Source: Agaricus subrufescens (taxonomy: Eukaryota > Basidiomycota > Agaricomycetes > Agaricales > Agaricaceae). From it: 64,000 bases of DNA. This document shows, piece after piece, positions 1-13,048 of this stretch. Where the stretch lies: contig CM057057.1 of the NCBI GenBank assembly GCA_029945375.1, forward strand, positions 1,426,001-1,490,000, written 5' to 3'. The notes under the pieces were generated by a model. The model was not told the DNA's origin and searched no databases. It was given only the letters and a program-made list of their open reading frames with translations. The translations under genes and the position numbers were made by a program. How positions within the stretch are numbered: position 1 is the stretch's first letter; the number at the start of each line of letters is the position of its first letter.

Positions 1-648
1 AAGGCTGGTAGGCTACTAGCATACGGAAAAGAATCTCGGGGAAGTCTTCAAGTTCAAACCGCCGTCTGATACACTTTAATGTATATTTCTACTTCTTCAT
101 ATATCGTCTCTACCTTCGAGTAAATTGTATTTTCTAATATCTATAAATGTGTGTGTGCCCTGCACAAAATAGGACGCTTTTTTCGGAATTCCGGAATCCG
201 GCCCAGTATCATGCACCATATGGAAGCCGGAAGTAATGAAGGACTTAAGCTACGAGTCAATTTCAGATTCTTCGCCTTCTGAGGGATTGATAAGGCAAAC
301 TCCTCTCACGCGCTCCCACCAAGCCATGAGATATCCATATATATAGCACGACATTGTTACTATTTTAACCTTCGATAATGCATCTATCCCCTCTTGGAAG
401 ATCTGCGGCGGAATCCGTACAACTGACCAACACGACATTCTCCCTACTTTCGAGAAACTTATTCACACCAGAGGTATGTCGCAATACAATTCATCCATAT
501 ACCTGGCTCTGGAAGCATAGATAAGTGACATCATTAGATAGAGCAGAGTTTTAGGCTGGGCAAGAACTACATCTATTGTTTAACATTGCAGAGAGACCGG
601 ACAGCATGTTTGTAAGAAGTTCAACAGACCTTCGTTTGTCAACCACGT
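1..648. other. intergenic, no gene recognised
   Basis: Only short open frames occur (the longest, about 62 codons, is on the minus strand near 250-438), with no recognisable protein family. The stretch lies downstream of the minus-strand MFS gene, so it probably holds that gene's 3' UTR and whatever lies beyond. I see no repeats or RNA gene here. Confidence 0.5.
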
Positions 649-3041
649 TCACCTTCGTTCTATACTGATTCTACCACGTGACGTATTGCGTTTTCCCTGC
701 CGAGCATTTGCCAAGCCCATCAACTTTCGCCTATCCCTCCACCCAGCCCAAACACTCAGCAGGATACAACTGAACGTCATGAACATCGTCAAATACAAGG
801 CCGAGATATAGCAAGTCTTCCCCTCTAAGCATCTGGGCATCTCGTTCGTGCCCAGCATAATCTCCCGTTTCGCTGAATGAAGCGACAAATGAGCGGGCAT
901 GGGATGTTTCGACTCGTGGGCATCCAAATTACGGCCAAAGAACAGCATAAAGAAGTTGCCTGCGACCATCGGTGACATAGACAGGTAACCCCAATTTTCT
1001 GAGAAATGGTCTGTGAACATTTTCCCAATGAGATTAGTATTGCGTGTGATATCCAAGAACCGAAAAAAGTAGCCCGCAAAAAGGTGTGGCGGAGTTCGAG
1101 GTGGAGTACCAAAAATAACGCTGACGACAAAGGTGATGGGATACTCACGTAGACCAAACCACTCAATACATATTTGAGGGAGAATGGAGAAGACGGCGCC
1201 GTAGGATATACCAAGAAGTGCACTAGCTAGCCATAGATTGCTCGTCCTATCTATTGTGGCAGCAGCGACTTGTGAAAGAAAGACGCCAATAGAAACCAGC
1301 ACGAGGCAGTAGGAACGTGGAATCCCGAATCTATTTTTGGCGGTATCGGAAACAATACCTGGATCAATAGCATCGGGGAGGAATGGAATCATGTCATCAC
1401 ACAGAGCAGGAAAATCGAAATGAATCAGGTGAGAAGAGAAAACGGCATCATCATTCCAGGTGACTCACCGATGAGAATGCGACCTGAAAAGTTCATGATA
1501 CTGATCGCGGACACTTGCATAGCTTGCCACTTCCCTGCTTCGACCTCGCTGTAGTGGGAATTATTTTGCGCATAGAGCGTTTGAGACATGGTTCCAACAT
1601 TGTTGATGTCTATAAGTGAGAAAAGAAGCACGTATGTCAGCGACCAAACAGTTCCCAAGCTGCGTGTCAAAGGAATACCCACACATCAAGCCAGTTCCAG
1701 CGACTAATATAAATTTTGGTGCACGTGAAACGAGGCTCGGTAAGCAGAATATAAAGTAGAGTTCAGAAGACGGGAGGGAGGGCTTACGTATCGAGAGAAT
1801 TGTAAAAAGCAACCAAAAGTCTCCACTCTTCCATAATTCCACTCCAAAGACATTGGGCAAATCATCGTCCGTCTGCCCGTGGGATTGATGGATCAGAAGA
1901 TCGTCTGCCGAGGTGGCAACGCGAGATGATCTGGACAATGCACGACTGTAAGATTGTTCCTCAGATTCATCCAACTCCCAGTCTGACTCATGAACCAATA
2001 GTTGTGTGCGGGTGTCATCAATCAGAGCCGAAGTGCTGGTAACAGCGCTGGGCAAGGCACCTATCCCTCGCTCAAGACCAGCAGGCACATCCGATGGCAG
2101 TGGGATCGGCCTGACAAGCAAACACCCCATCACCATGGGTATTGAGGTACCCAACGCTAGAATATGCAGGAAAGCCGACGTATTCCCGGGAAATATCACA
2201 TGTGCAATAGTCGAAAAGACGAAGGCAGATAATCCAAACCCACCAACAACAAGGCCCGTCGCCGTCGCGCGCTGGAAACCCCCGAAAAGCCATAATTAAC
2301 ACCTCTCCCTCCCCGTCTGAATAAAGAAACCACGCACTGCCTTGTCTGGGAACGTCTTTGCTGTCGAATTAACGGAGCTTGTCAAACCTCCGTTTCCGCC
2401 CGAGCCAGACATGTAACTAAATATGACCAAAAGAATGAAGCTAAAATGGGACAGCTTCGTTGCCTGAGCATTATCCGGAAGGCCCGCATCGAAGAAATGT
2501 TTGATGCCAGAGTATCCTAGAAGGAGCAATATGAATGCTCCAATCAGTGGAATACGAGGTCCTCGCTTGTCCACGATCCGACCCCAAATCGGTCCACTAC
2601 TGTACACGCCAACTAGAAAAAAGAATAAAATCTCAATTTCCACATGCCCAAGCAAAAAACAGGGATAAAGCCTTCTGGGGTCACATACCGTTTCCAGCTA
2701 GACCGATAATATTCAGTCCCGTGTGACTAATGCGCAGTCTAGACCCTAGCTGCGGCGCCCAAGCTGAGTTTCATTTCCAATATAGTAGTTAGCATTGTTC
2801 TTTCCATTCTGACACACCAGAAACCCCGCCCAAAGTCGATTTTTAAGAATCAAGCAACAAGAAATAGACCCACCCGAGAAGGCCTATGATCACATAGTTT
2901 CTTCGGTGTAAGTATTCACAAACAAGTCGGTTGGTTCTCACTCACATAATTTGTCCCAGAACTAGTGGATACCAGCAACGAAGCAATCAGCGTTGTGAGC
3001 CTCGGAACGCTCAGAATCCCAGGATGTTTAGCGGGTGCCAT
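649..3041 (-). CDS. MCH1: Mch1-like MFS transporter (monocarboxylate-transporter-homologue family)
   Basis: Nine exons predicted on the minus strand: 3041-2946, 2883-2874, 2763-2689, 2612-2338, 2271-1788, 1703-1683, 1609-1469, 1358-1149 and 1010-649, giving a 557-residue protein with no frame break. The N-terminal signature SSGTNYAFSAWAPQLG, followed by ISHTGLNIIGLAGNVGVYSS, is diagnostic of the Mch1/nodulin-like branch of the major facilitator superfamily. A long acidic loop (about residues 200-310) separates two six-helix halves, and the second half contains GLMYINNVG and FSGRILIG. Yeast Mch1 is a vacuolar-membrane protein that, despite its name, does not carry monocarboxylates, so the substrate is unknown. 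Exon 2 is only 10 nt, but it is required to restore the conserved AFSAW sequence. No key feature is missing, so the gene looks intact. Confidence 0.9.
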
Positions 3042-3371
3042 CTAGCCAACAGTGCACAAGACTTTGATGTTATGAATCCTATGATGGTGGACGGTAGGAA
3101 ACAAGTGCTACCCGGGACATGTTATGAGTCGCTCAGGCCAATCACCGGCCACCTACCAAATGGAGTTCGCTTTGTTATGCCGCTTCCAATAAGCATCCTC
3201 AAATTTCTGGGCTTGCACCACCCCTAAGTCCGTAAAAAGATACACTCGGGTAGCGATACACATTAAGAGTAGTATTAACCACGTAGCAGACAAAGAAAGA
3301 ACAAGGTCCAAATAACATCCGTCCATACTTAAAAAACCATAATAAAATAAGGAGAAAAATTACCACCACAC
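3042..3371. other. short spacer between two minus-strand genes
   Basis: 330 bp. It holds the presumed promoter of the MFS gene and the 3' UTR of the inositol phosphatase gene. No open frame or repeat of note. Confidence 0.6.
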
Positions 3372-6300
3372 TTAGAGCAACATCTGACCAACATAGAACT
3401 GCCTGGCTGACTCCAACAAGTCCTGCTCCACGCCAACCCACAACTGCGCAATCTCTCTCCTCAGTCTATCCCTCTCACCCCAATCCACAGTCTTCACCGT
3501 GACATCAAAACTTCCAGAAATAGGCCGATGATCGGAAACATCGACCTCATATCGCCTATACTCCCTGAGCCTAACCCTTGAACTGACTCTCGATCTCCAT
3601 AAAATCCTATCACACCACGCAGGCGCTCTGCGCTTCTCGGAAGTATCGTATTCTTCCGATCTCACGTCATATTTATACGTCGGCGCGAAGTGTAAAGGTC
3701 CTTCCGAGAATCCTCGTAAACGGCATGCACGATTATATTTGATCTCTCGGAGTAGTTGGTCGTATTGGTAAAGAGATGACAGATCATTCGCGCGAACAGC
3801 AGCAATGATAGCATCTCTTCGATGATCAATACGATAATTAAGATCACCATGGAGCTTTCAATTAATGAGCTTGAGCCGGATCGAAACATTGATAGATGTA
3901 ACTCACAAATACAATCTCATGGTCCAGCACGGTCGACCCATCTCCTCCACCAACATACGCCAAGGAATGATCGCTTGTCGGAAAAACCGCTTTCTCCTCC
4001 AATATTCCGGCAGCGTCCGCGTTCCTTCGTCTAATTGCGTTCTGTCCCGCAGCCAAATGACAATTAATAACACAAACGGATGTATCTCCGATCACAAATC
4101 GTGCTACAATAGCACCCTAAGCCGAATATAAGTCATCAACCTTTCACACGTCTCCACGATAAAATCACAAATATACCTTATTCCCATACCTTCCCCCCAT
4201 TCCTCTTTTAACAGTCGTGACCGCTACATCATTTAGCCCCGGCCTCTCACTACACTTGACAAAGGTACATGTGAACAAGCCGACGAGATTTTCCGTGTGC
4301 ACGCAGACGTAAGGGCACGTTGCCGACATCGAAGTCCTGACAGCTGCGGACAATCGTTCATACCAACGTTTATACGCCCCGGTGACCTTGTCACTTAACC
4401 CGTTGTCCTCCGGTTTCTTCTTCCCACCCAGTAGTACGTTTTTTGCTGTCATTTTTCGACTTTCCAGATCGATGACTTCTTGGAAACCAAATATGATGAT
4501 ATCTGGAGAGTCGATACTGCATAATGTGTCATTAAGGAATTCGTAATTGACGGGATCTGACATGAGAGAATCAGGACGCGCGGAATCACAATTCCAAGAG
4601 ACAAGGAGCATTGAAACGTCGCGAAAAGAGCTAAACTCTTGTTCTCGTTTCTGTAACTCATTATCTACAGAGAGAGATACTCAGATCATGCGAGGTGACA
4701 AGGCAGCGGAAACACTTACCAACCCAAGCAACGCCCAATAACCCATCCCACAACTTCAGGCATTCATCACGTCCAACACTGATTACACACAGCTTCCGAC
4801 TCCATTCGATCGCGCAATAGTTCACGCTCAACCTCAACACTGGCAATCCAGGATGCGCATGCCAACTATTCGTCACCACCCACGGTTTCTGCGACACATC
4901 ATAAACGGAGATTAGACCATTCCTAGCTCCAGCCCATAATCTATCGTTCACTCCTTCCAAACATAAAACGTCGGACATAGCCACACGAACGGCTTCGATG
5001 CATTTTGGGTATCCATCATCGGTACGAAGAGCCCATATAGATATATAGCCTTCTTCGTGACCTACGTAGACATAATCGGGTTGACTCGGGAGTATCGTTG
5101 CAGACGTTACGGAACCAACATGTTCACAGGGTAATAAAGATCGCGCAGTAACCCCGGAAGCAAAAATATCATAGACACGTATGATCGGCGATCTTTGGTG
5201 ACTATGCGAGTGTTGTTCTGTTCGTGTAGAAGTCCATAATTTTCCATCTATCAATTTGACGAAGTCTTGTTTTTCAGTCGTTCGTACCACACGTGGTTGG
5301 GCATGTTGTAATGAAATATCTTGTCCATCCTCTGAAGGTGAAAAGATCAACGTCTTCCCACATTCATCCATGGTAACCATTGATTGCCCATATCGGAATA
5401 TATGCGTTATAGGATGTGGATGCGCGACGTGTTTTGCGGCAGCGATACGTCCAGCATAAATATCCATTTCAAATAAATGCCCTTCCTTGGTCCCAATCCA
5501 CAAGAACACGCCTCGATAAGCATGATGGACGGAGGGGCGGAAGGTCATAGCGGTGACTTTTGAGTCCTTTGATCCAACATCCTTGATATCAAGGTTGATC
5601 ATCGGCGTGTCTCCCATCGCCAAATCATATACTTTGATCTGAGTCCCATGTCCTGTGACTATATGCGACCCTGACGCCGCATATGTACCGGAGTGCGGGT
5701 GAACATGAATTTTTGGTTCGCTGGAACCCTCCCTAAATCTGAGGGCAGGAGGACAACGATATGAAGCAGTCATATCCGGCATACTATCAGCGGCTTGGGC
5801 TCTGGGATCATCCTCCTCTGCGCCGGAATCGTCGTCAGATTCCGCGGGAGATGGTGGTCGACGAGGAGGTGGAAGTTTACCACCAAGACTGATGGTTCGT
5901 GTAGGTGGAGGAGGAAGTTTGCTGCTGCCAATTGGCTTTCGATCTGGTGAAGTGGTTGCAGGGCTGCGTTCAGGTGGCCGAGGGGGAGTAGTCGGTTTGT
6001 TATTCGTGAATGCTGAAGAATGCGTTGAGTCTTCAGCAACAGGTGGTGCCGTAGGACGACGCGTGATAGAGCGCGGATGAAGCCTAGGTGGTGGGGTATT
6101 CGAACTGGCCTCGCCATTTGCAGAATGGGGAGACAAGGTACTGTGGTGACGTGGAGGAGGAGGCATCGCAGAGCGAAAAGGTTTTGAAGGAAGGCTACTT
6201 TGCTTATTAATGTCAGGCTCAAACGAGACTAGATCAATAAGGTTCGGTGATTCAACTAATGATCTTCGAGAAAAGAGAGCATTTGGGGGAGCAGAGCCAT

Positions 6301-7076
6301 TTTCGACAATGGGCGAGAGGTCTTCAGGACTGAGGGTAAAGGGGCGAGAATCATCTAACAAAGACAGTTGAGAAAGCTCGGCAGATTTAGGAGGGCGGGG
6401 GGGCACATCGGGTTTAGCTGACGACTTGGGGTGTATTGGGGTTGGGGATATAGACGAAGGGCTGCTGGTGTTAAGCTAAACGAAGAAGCAGATAAGAAAG
6501 GTACATACATTCTAGATTGGGTCTCCAGGTCTGCTGGGGGTCGTGATCTAGAAACAGGGGGCGGAGGCGGGGGGCGGTGATGAGTGTTTGGGGTGGTTGG
6601 CCGAGAATTTACAGGAGAAATTGATCCGGTGCTGTTCGGTGACACAGAAAGAAAGTTGCTTTCACCGCTCCTCGCCGGTCTAGGTGGCAGTATAGGTCTA
6701 GGTGATTCCAAATGAGAGGCTCTTGACGGAGAATCGCTGCCCAGACGGATGAGAGGCGCCTGGAAGAGACAAGAGCGACTTACAACTTGGTTTTGAGCGT
6801 GGCTACGCCTGGCGGTGGATCACCCTCGACCTTTGGAAGAGGAGATGGTGTCCGAGAAGGCAGAGGCGAGGGTGGAGGCTTCGCCAGTCGTGGTGGTGGC
6901 GGCGGGGGACGCTTGGCAGCGGCACCTCTGGGTGAGGTGCTGAGGTGATCCTGGGCAGCATAGACATCCACGAGCTTGGCATTCTGTGGCTCCGTAGACC
7001 GCACCTCGACCGCCAGCTGCTCAAACTTGGAGCGGAGACTCTTGACGGCCTGTATGGATCCGCCGTCGACGTCCAT
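3372..7076 (-). CDS. inositol polyphosphate 5-phosphatase with proline-rich head and WD40-like propeller
   Basis: Six exons predicted: 7076-6784, 6736-6509, 6464-4720, 4664-4177, 4116-3907 and 3854-3372, giving 1148 residues. Residues ~40-400 are proline-rich and disordered, with polyproline runs suited to SH3/WW or EVH1 partners. Residues ~410-755 form a beta-propeller-like region (repeated motifs such as TQIKVYDL, YISIWALR and ECLKLWDG). The C-terminus is the catalytic IPPc fold: WNCDSARPD, FGFQEVIDLES, INCHLAAGQ, DLNYRID, the catalytic block RAPAWCDRILW and SDHRPISGSF are all present. It should remove the 5-phosphate from phosphoinositides or soluble inositol phosphates, affecting membrane traffic or actin. 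A propeller plus IPPc arrangement is also known in a plant 5-phosphatase subgroup. There is no SAC or CRAL domain, so it is not a synaptojanin or OCRL orthologue. The start was chosen as the first ATG in frame with the VDGGSIQAVKSLRSKFEQLA segment. Exon 3 has a CAGCAG tandem acceptor. Confidence 0.92.
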
Positions 7077-8694
7077 CGTCTGCAACGCTCCCCAGGAGTT
7101 GATCCAGAGTGAAAATGGCGCCGGCCTGGAATAATTTGTCAGTCAAGAATAATTCGAGTTCCCATTTGCTCAGGATCAACACGGCACCTTGTCTTGTCGT
7201 ACAACAATCAGTCGAGAACATATCAGCAGCTTTACCGAAACCCGTACCATTGTTTGTTTGTCATGTCCTTTTGTTCCAAATAATCACTAGCACCGCCTCG
7301 CGACGTCACGCTATTTTGTATTTAGCGACCCTTTGACACTGGTAGTCTGAGCAATATTCGTGTATTCAACGCCCCAATACTGCTCTAGGCTATGCAATGT
7401 CTCAATTCTTTCTTCCAGAGACACTATCAACCGCCACATTGCCACTACAGTATTATCCAAAATAGAAATGGCACGACTACTATATATTGATGGCGTTTTG
7501 ACACCAGTCCCAAATGTTTTGAGCGGTTACAAGTCCAGAAGAAAAAGATAAAGCAAACGTCCAAACACCTCCGAGATTGCGGAAATCTCTGAGAACAGCA
7601 TTGATAGATTCTTCTAGTCCAAATCTATAATCGAATAGTAAGACAGGACGACTGGCAAGCCAGCCTTATCACCGCTGTGGCTTGATCATTTTGACAGTGA
7701 TTCGACACTGTGAAGGACCGAATGTTTGCTACTAAATGACCATCAAGATGTAGTTTTTGAAACTGACAACTGGCGCTATAGGTGAATGGGATTATACGGA
7801 CATGAGGTGTTCCAAAAGTAAACACATCTTTGAAAGCGTACGCATATCACCCTATCCAAAGTAAAACAGCCTGACAAATATGCATAAGACCCTGAATACA
7901 TCTCAGTCAGTCTGAGTACAATAGCGTCACTCATATAGTTCTAGGGTCCGTTTCAAAAGTCTATCTCTCTTCGACCGTTCCTGAGTTCTTTTACAGCACA
8001 AGCATGACCAATAGTGATGGTAAAACAAGACCTTCGAGAAGGATAAAATTTACCAAAAATGTTATCTGATTCCTTAGCCTATCATACTCTAAACCCTAGA
8101 CTCTGTGCCAAAAGTTAGTTGATGAAAGTGTCAGACCTCCTGTGGTCGAATGAACTAAACTGGAATTCAAGACTTAGTATAGTCTCGCCTTTCCTTCGCC
8201 CACGCAAGTATCTCTTATCTCTAGGATCCAACATAAGCTGTGTCGGCCCGGACTATTTATCGGACAATCATGACAAGACGGTCCCAAACGTCTAGATCTG
8301 TTGTGCTTTCTGAAATTAGGAAAAGAATACTTATGCTATTACGGCAGACAGAGGAAAATTCGGTCTACTCTAGATTGTAATTTATCAACGTTCTCTCCGA
8401 CAGAAGAGGAACACTAACCAAGATGGTAATTCTCACCAATTCCCGATCGCATTGTTGTCTTCAACATCAGACATCGCCCCACTCATTCGGCGCTGAGAAA
8501 AGGTTCCAACTCGTTCTAAGTACAGGCACGTACACGCGACTAATACAACACCAGTGTGAAAAGACACATTACAACACCGAGAGCAACGGCTTTTGGCGAT
8601 GAGCGGGACTTTAATACCCATGCTGTCAGTAGCTTCAAAATATCTAGCAGCTTAGGCGTTAATGAATATCAGCGATAAGAGGAATAGATCATGC
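7077..8694. other. intergenic, promoter of the 5-phosphatase gene; no clear gene
   Basis: Open frames are short and scattered on both strands. A 62-codon minus frame at 8433-8621 ends in an acidic stretch and is followed by a GTGAGA donor-like site, but the most obvious acceptor downstream creates a stop, so I do not call it. No repeats were seen. Confidence 0.4.
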
Positions 8695-9294
8695 TCAATC
8701 AAACTCTAAAGCCCAGTCTAGAAGATTGTATCGGACTTTTCGTTGCTTTCTTGACCATATCCTGAGGCCGAGGAGAAAAGAAAAGACTCGCTGGCAGAAC
8801 TATGATCCGTAACTCACCTGAGAACATGGCACCCCAAAATTGAAGTGAGAGATATATAAATGCGAAGAGTATGCCCCCTCATTGTCAGAACATCACAACA
8901 AAGAAGACAGAATTCAAAATTTCATGTATCACGGAGCAAAATAAAGTCGTGGGTACAGATTCCCTATAGAGTTTATCAGATAGACAACTGAGAAGCACGA
9001 AGAGAGATAGGGAAATGAAAGTCAGAAAAGACACAAACCTCCGAGAACACCGACTGTCAATTCATCGAAGGGCACTTTCCATACGCGGCTGAAATGATCG
9101 TGTAGCCGTTGCATTATTCATAAACGACGCGTGTGACAATACTTGGCGGCGCCGGAATTTGCCGTGCTCGCCTTACCGAAACAACGGTCCGAGAAGACTC
9201 ACCGGAGAGCTTCCCTCCTCTCCCCGTTCCTGATCTTCTTCTGCCGACCAATCTTTCGCGACTGAGGACAATCCCTCGGACGCTCATTTGACAT
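8695..9294 (-). CDS. possible small multi-exon gene, unknown function
   Basis: A chain of five short exons (9294-9203, 9088-9039, 8987-8933, 8877-8818, 8761-8695) can be joined without a frame break into a 107-residue protein. Three of the four introns have good signals (GTGAGT/TTTCAG, GTTTGT/CTCAG, GTGAGT/CTCAG); the third (GTGATA/TGAG) is weak. The first 30 residues are strongly basic (SRKIGRQKKIRNGERREAL), and the middle carries WKVPFDELTVGVLG and a moderately hydrophobic stretch. An alternative frame of exon 4 encodes a convincing membrane helix (GILFAFIYLSLQFWGAMFS), so the third splice may be wrong. I do not recognise the family. The call rests only on splice and frame consistency. Confidence 0.3.
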
Positions 9295-10064
9295 CGGCTG
9301 CATAGAACAGTATATCATGTACCCACCCCTGTACCTACGTCACAACCATCATGGAAAACACCACTCCGGCGGTTTCCCACTCTGAGCTTGCCGTCTGCTT
9401 CGTTAGATTTTTATCCGCCCCACTCACTAAGTAGATCGAGACAAGATTGATCCTTCGGCGTGAGCCCATGCCGCACCTCTCTCAATGTACTGCTTCCAAA
9501 GGTGTAATAAGTACTGGGAAAAACTGCCTTCGATGCTAAAATACTTCCCAGTATCCTTCACACGATGAAAGGAGTGGCGATAATCAATGCTTGCGGGGCT
9601 CCACATACCCAAAACTACTTCGCAGGCATGTCGCTCCACCTTGATAACTCCAAACGTCTTATATAATAGTAACCATTCTTCTGCAGCGCAGCCCCAATCG
9701 CTTTAAGGAGACGCTTATCTACCCACCCACAGTAATCATATCCACAACATAATGTAATGGAATACTTATCTGCGGCAAATGACGTGTGGTGATAATATGA
9801 AAAGTTTTATTACGATCGGAGCGCGGATGTATGTGATAATGTGCGTATTACAAATGTACAGCAAAAATGAAGAGAATGGATGTGATGTAAGAGACAACGA
9901 TCGCGAATGTGTAATGAATGTACAGATGTAAATGTTAAAGACCCCGAAGAATGAAAGCACTGAAAAGTCCAACTGAATAATAAAAACTAATAATCAACCC
10001 CAAAAAAAGCTGGGGAGAAGACACTATGATAAGCTATCGATTTTCTTTTGTGTTGTTTTCAAAT
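9295..10064. other. intergenic; holds one 70-codon minus frame of unknown value
   Basis: A minus-strand frame at 9427-9639 encodes a fairly protein-like peptide (HRVKDTGKYFSIEGSFSQYL) ending in a stop, but no convincing upstream exon was found. The rest (9660-10060) is AT-rich and lies downstream of the second MFS gene. Confidence 0.35.
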
Positions 10065-11990
10065 CTATAAAGTAGAGGTTGACTTATCCTTTTGCTCTGG
10101 TAATGCCAGACTGCAAAGGATCCCTACAGAGACCAATGCGAGTATGACAGCATAAACAAAATTCCTTCCTAATGGCAGTTGTTCTTGCAGAGATATCGAG
10201 AACAGTGAGGTAGCAAATGTCGGCGCAACAGTGCGTGTGACGGATCCTACCATCTGCGCAATGCCGTTGATAGATCCTAGCAGAGGTTTCGGTGCCGTTT
10301 CAGCAATAATAACATGAATCGATCCTTTAAAAGTAGTTTTTGTCAATAACAAGCTTCTATGCGCAACGAAGAGAAAACTCACCGAAGCACATAGGGACAA
10401 AGAACTGGAAACCAAGCTGGACAGCTATCGAGAAGTAAACACCAACACCAATTCCTCCATACACTCTAGCCAGATACGCCGAAAGAGGGAATGTCCAGAA
10501 AATGATGAAAAATGCCGCAAACGAGAGCCGATAAACTCGGGTAGCCCCGTATTTCCTGATAACCTTGCCAAGCACGTTGATCTGAATAAAAATATTGACA
10601 AATCCCCAAACGCCCATAATCACTCCAATGGCGTAAGTGCTAAGTCCCAGTCCACCGAGTTCAATCGGAGTAGAGTACATCAAGGGCATGAGAGCGGAAT
10701 AGCACATTTCTGAAAATACGAGGATAGCAAAGTTGATGATGGTAAACAGTAAAGCCCGAGATTTGAGTGTAGAAAGTAGCGATGGCGTATTCGAGTCCGA
10801 GGGCTCTGGTGAGATCTCTTCCACGATCGCATACTCGGAGACAATTGAGGGGCAACGCGTCGAATCAGTTGATCCGTATTCTACATGATTGTTATTTCCT
10901 AGGAGTGTATCCGTAGAACTGCTTGCGGAGCCTTCGGAATCATAGACAAAATGTTTCTTTTTCATGTTTTGGAATCGTTTGCGTGCCAAAGTAGCAGGGT
11001 GCGTCTATAGGAGGTGTGAGACACTGGAAAAGACACGCCGTATAAAAAACGTACCTCTTTGAGCCCCAGGAAAGTGATAATGAAGGCGAACAAGGCGATA
11101 CAACCAGCAGCAAAGCAAGGTAAAAAGTACGGATGGTCGATGAAAAAGGAGAATCTTCCGAAAAGTCTCGGCCATCGTTGTGCGGGATTAGATAGGACAC
11201 CTCCAATAAGCGGACTACCACCAATCCATAAGCATACATCAAGTTCGAGAAAGACTAGCAACGTACGCGACTGTAGAGCCAAAACCCCACATGAGAGGCA
11301 TTAAAGCGACAGCATCCCCAATGTTCGTCGCATCAGTCAACTAAAATGTTTTTTAAGCGAAGTTTCGGCCACTGAACTGCGTAAAACATACCTCAATAAC
11401 AACAGACTTTGAAACACCTATGTTACCATTAAATGCACCTTGAAGACAACGCGACCAGACGAGTGACCAGAAGGACGTGGAGTACCCAAACTTAAACATC
11501 GCAAACATAAGACCGAGAGGACCCAGTAATAAAACTGGTCTTCTTCCAATACGATCAGACAACCATCCCCATTGGAAGACAGTAATTGCCTCTGTTAGGA
11601 AAAAAGCCGATTCCTATAAATTTAAAAGTTCCGTAAGATAAACCGCCAACGACATAACCAAAACGAGCAACTCACAATAAAACCAGCGTAATACCCTACT
11701 TTCCTATCATCTCCTTTCGTCACCCCCGTGTCTTTAATGAATTGGTTGATGAAAGGGTAGATTACCAGTGCGGTAATGGGTTCCGCAACCTGGATAAGCA
11801 TAACGAGGAACAATTGAAATTTAGGCAGGGGCGTCCGGTCGACGTTTTTTGCATTGAGATTGAGTTCGTCGTGGGATTGAGTATCAAGAATTGGTGATGT
11901 TTCCCCATAGGGTCCATCAGCTCTACCCTCGGATTGTTGCGTCCAAGACTCCTCGCTTTCGCCCGGCATATTATCCATAGACACGCCCAT
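10065..11990 (-). CDS. MFS transporter, fungal ZRT1/zinc-induced-facilitator-like type
   Basis: Six exons predicted: 11990-11676, 11613-11392, 11340-11267, 11214-11055, 11004-10383 and 10324-10065, giving 550 residues in one continuous frame. The N-terminus is hydrophilic (about 55 residues), then TM1 with VAEPITALVIYPFINQF. The MFS loop 2-3 signature WGWLSDRIGRRPVLLLG and the LQGAFNGNIGVSKSVV segment identify the DHA1-like fungal family often annotated as ZRT1 or tetracycline-resistance-like carriers, related to plant ZIFL proteins. A charged central loop (about residues 265-335) separates the two halves, and the last six helices end with GRNFVYAVILALVSVGILC. It is probably a proton-coupled exporter at the plasma or vacuolar membrane; the substrate cannot be inferred. 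All conserved blocks are present, with no stop or frameshift. Confidence 0.88.
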
Positions 11991-13048
11991 AGTATACAGC
12001 GGCGGAGGGCACGAATTAAAGAGACTATAAAGTGAAGAGAGTAGAAAAGTGGGGAGAAAGAATTTTTTGCAGATGTCCCTTTATACAAAACGTCATTACA
12101 ACATTCTGTCCGTCGGTGGTTCGACAGCGAAATGAACTATGTAATCTGACACAAACAGCGAGACATGTGTCATGTTGATATCCTAACCCAATCACGATTA
12201 CAAACCTGACCCAAGACGTAATGCATGGTGCTAGAAGCACTGATGAACTGTTGGTGCAGACACGGCCACGACATTGAGCGTTCTGTGGAAGCGCAATCAT
12301 AGCCACAGGTACCGTTCTTCGAAGGGATACGCAATTCTCGGTGGAAGCTAATGCCCGTGCCCGTAGACCCAGTGGCATATTCAGCCGGAGAGTATCGATA
12401 ACGGAAGCTATGGGTTGATACTTCTTCATGTATAGCCCTACTGATGCGCTAACTGACACCGCTATCACACCAAGGTACAATGCCACCGGGTTCTTGCCAA
12501 AGCGCGGATTATTGTTCTTTCTTGCCTCCTAAAATAAATTCCGGTGGTGACATTGTTTCACCGACCTCGCTGCGCATAGTTGAAAGCCTGCCTAGTCTCT
12601 TCGGGAGCCCAGGTCGCCGGCATCCGTACAAGCTAATCAAGTTCCCTCCTCAGCGTCTTAACCAATTTCCGCACCATCTATAGGCTGGAAAAGCCCAGGC
12701 TAAGGTTCAAGTCGAATTTGTCCCAAGGCTCACCGCTGACGACCTTTACTAGTACATACTACTCAAACCGCATCCACCGCTTAGATTTAAGCTTCGTGTC
12801 ACATTGATTGATCCCGACTGGGCGGCGAGCTAAGACTCCGCCCCCTTCTCTCCCCATTGCTGTTCATTCGACGTCTCCTTGGCTATCATTGCGAAACACA
12901 TTCATTCCGGAAGTAGCTTCCGATTTATCTCCCAGTCAGTCATACGAACCAACTCTACAGTGAGGCATCCGCTAACCCACCGATGTTCCTCTATATTGTC
13001 TCTCAACATCAAAAACAGCAAAAAAAATTGTACAACCCATATTACAAA
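11991..13048. other. intergenic, promoter side of the MFS gene
   Basis: About 1 kb without a credible gene. Several overlapping short frames occur on both strands (such as minus 12025-12486), but none has family resemblance or splice support. I see no repeat. Confidence 0.5.

Noticed and set aside
825..1223. 132-codon minus-strand frame inside the Mch1-like gene
   Set aside because: It is an out-of-frame shadow of exons 8-9, whose correct frame encodes conserved MFS blocks.
8433..8621. 62-codon minus frame with two Cys pairs
   Set aside because: The only nearby donor/acceptor combination gives an immediate stop; too short to defend alone.
12025..12486. 153-codon minus frame upstream of the second MFS gene
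   Set aside because: Unrelated to the MFS exons, unlikely composition, and overlaps the expected promoter.
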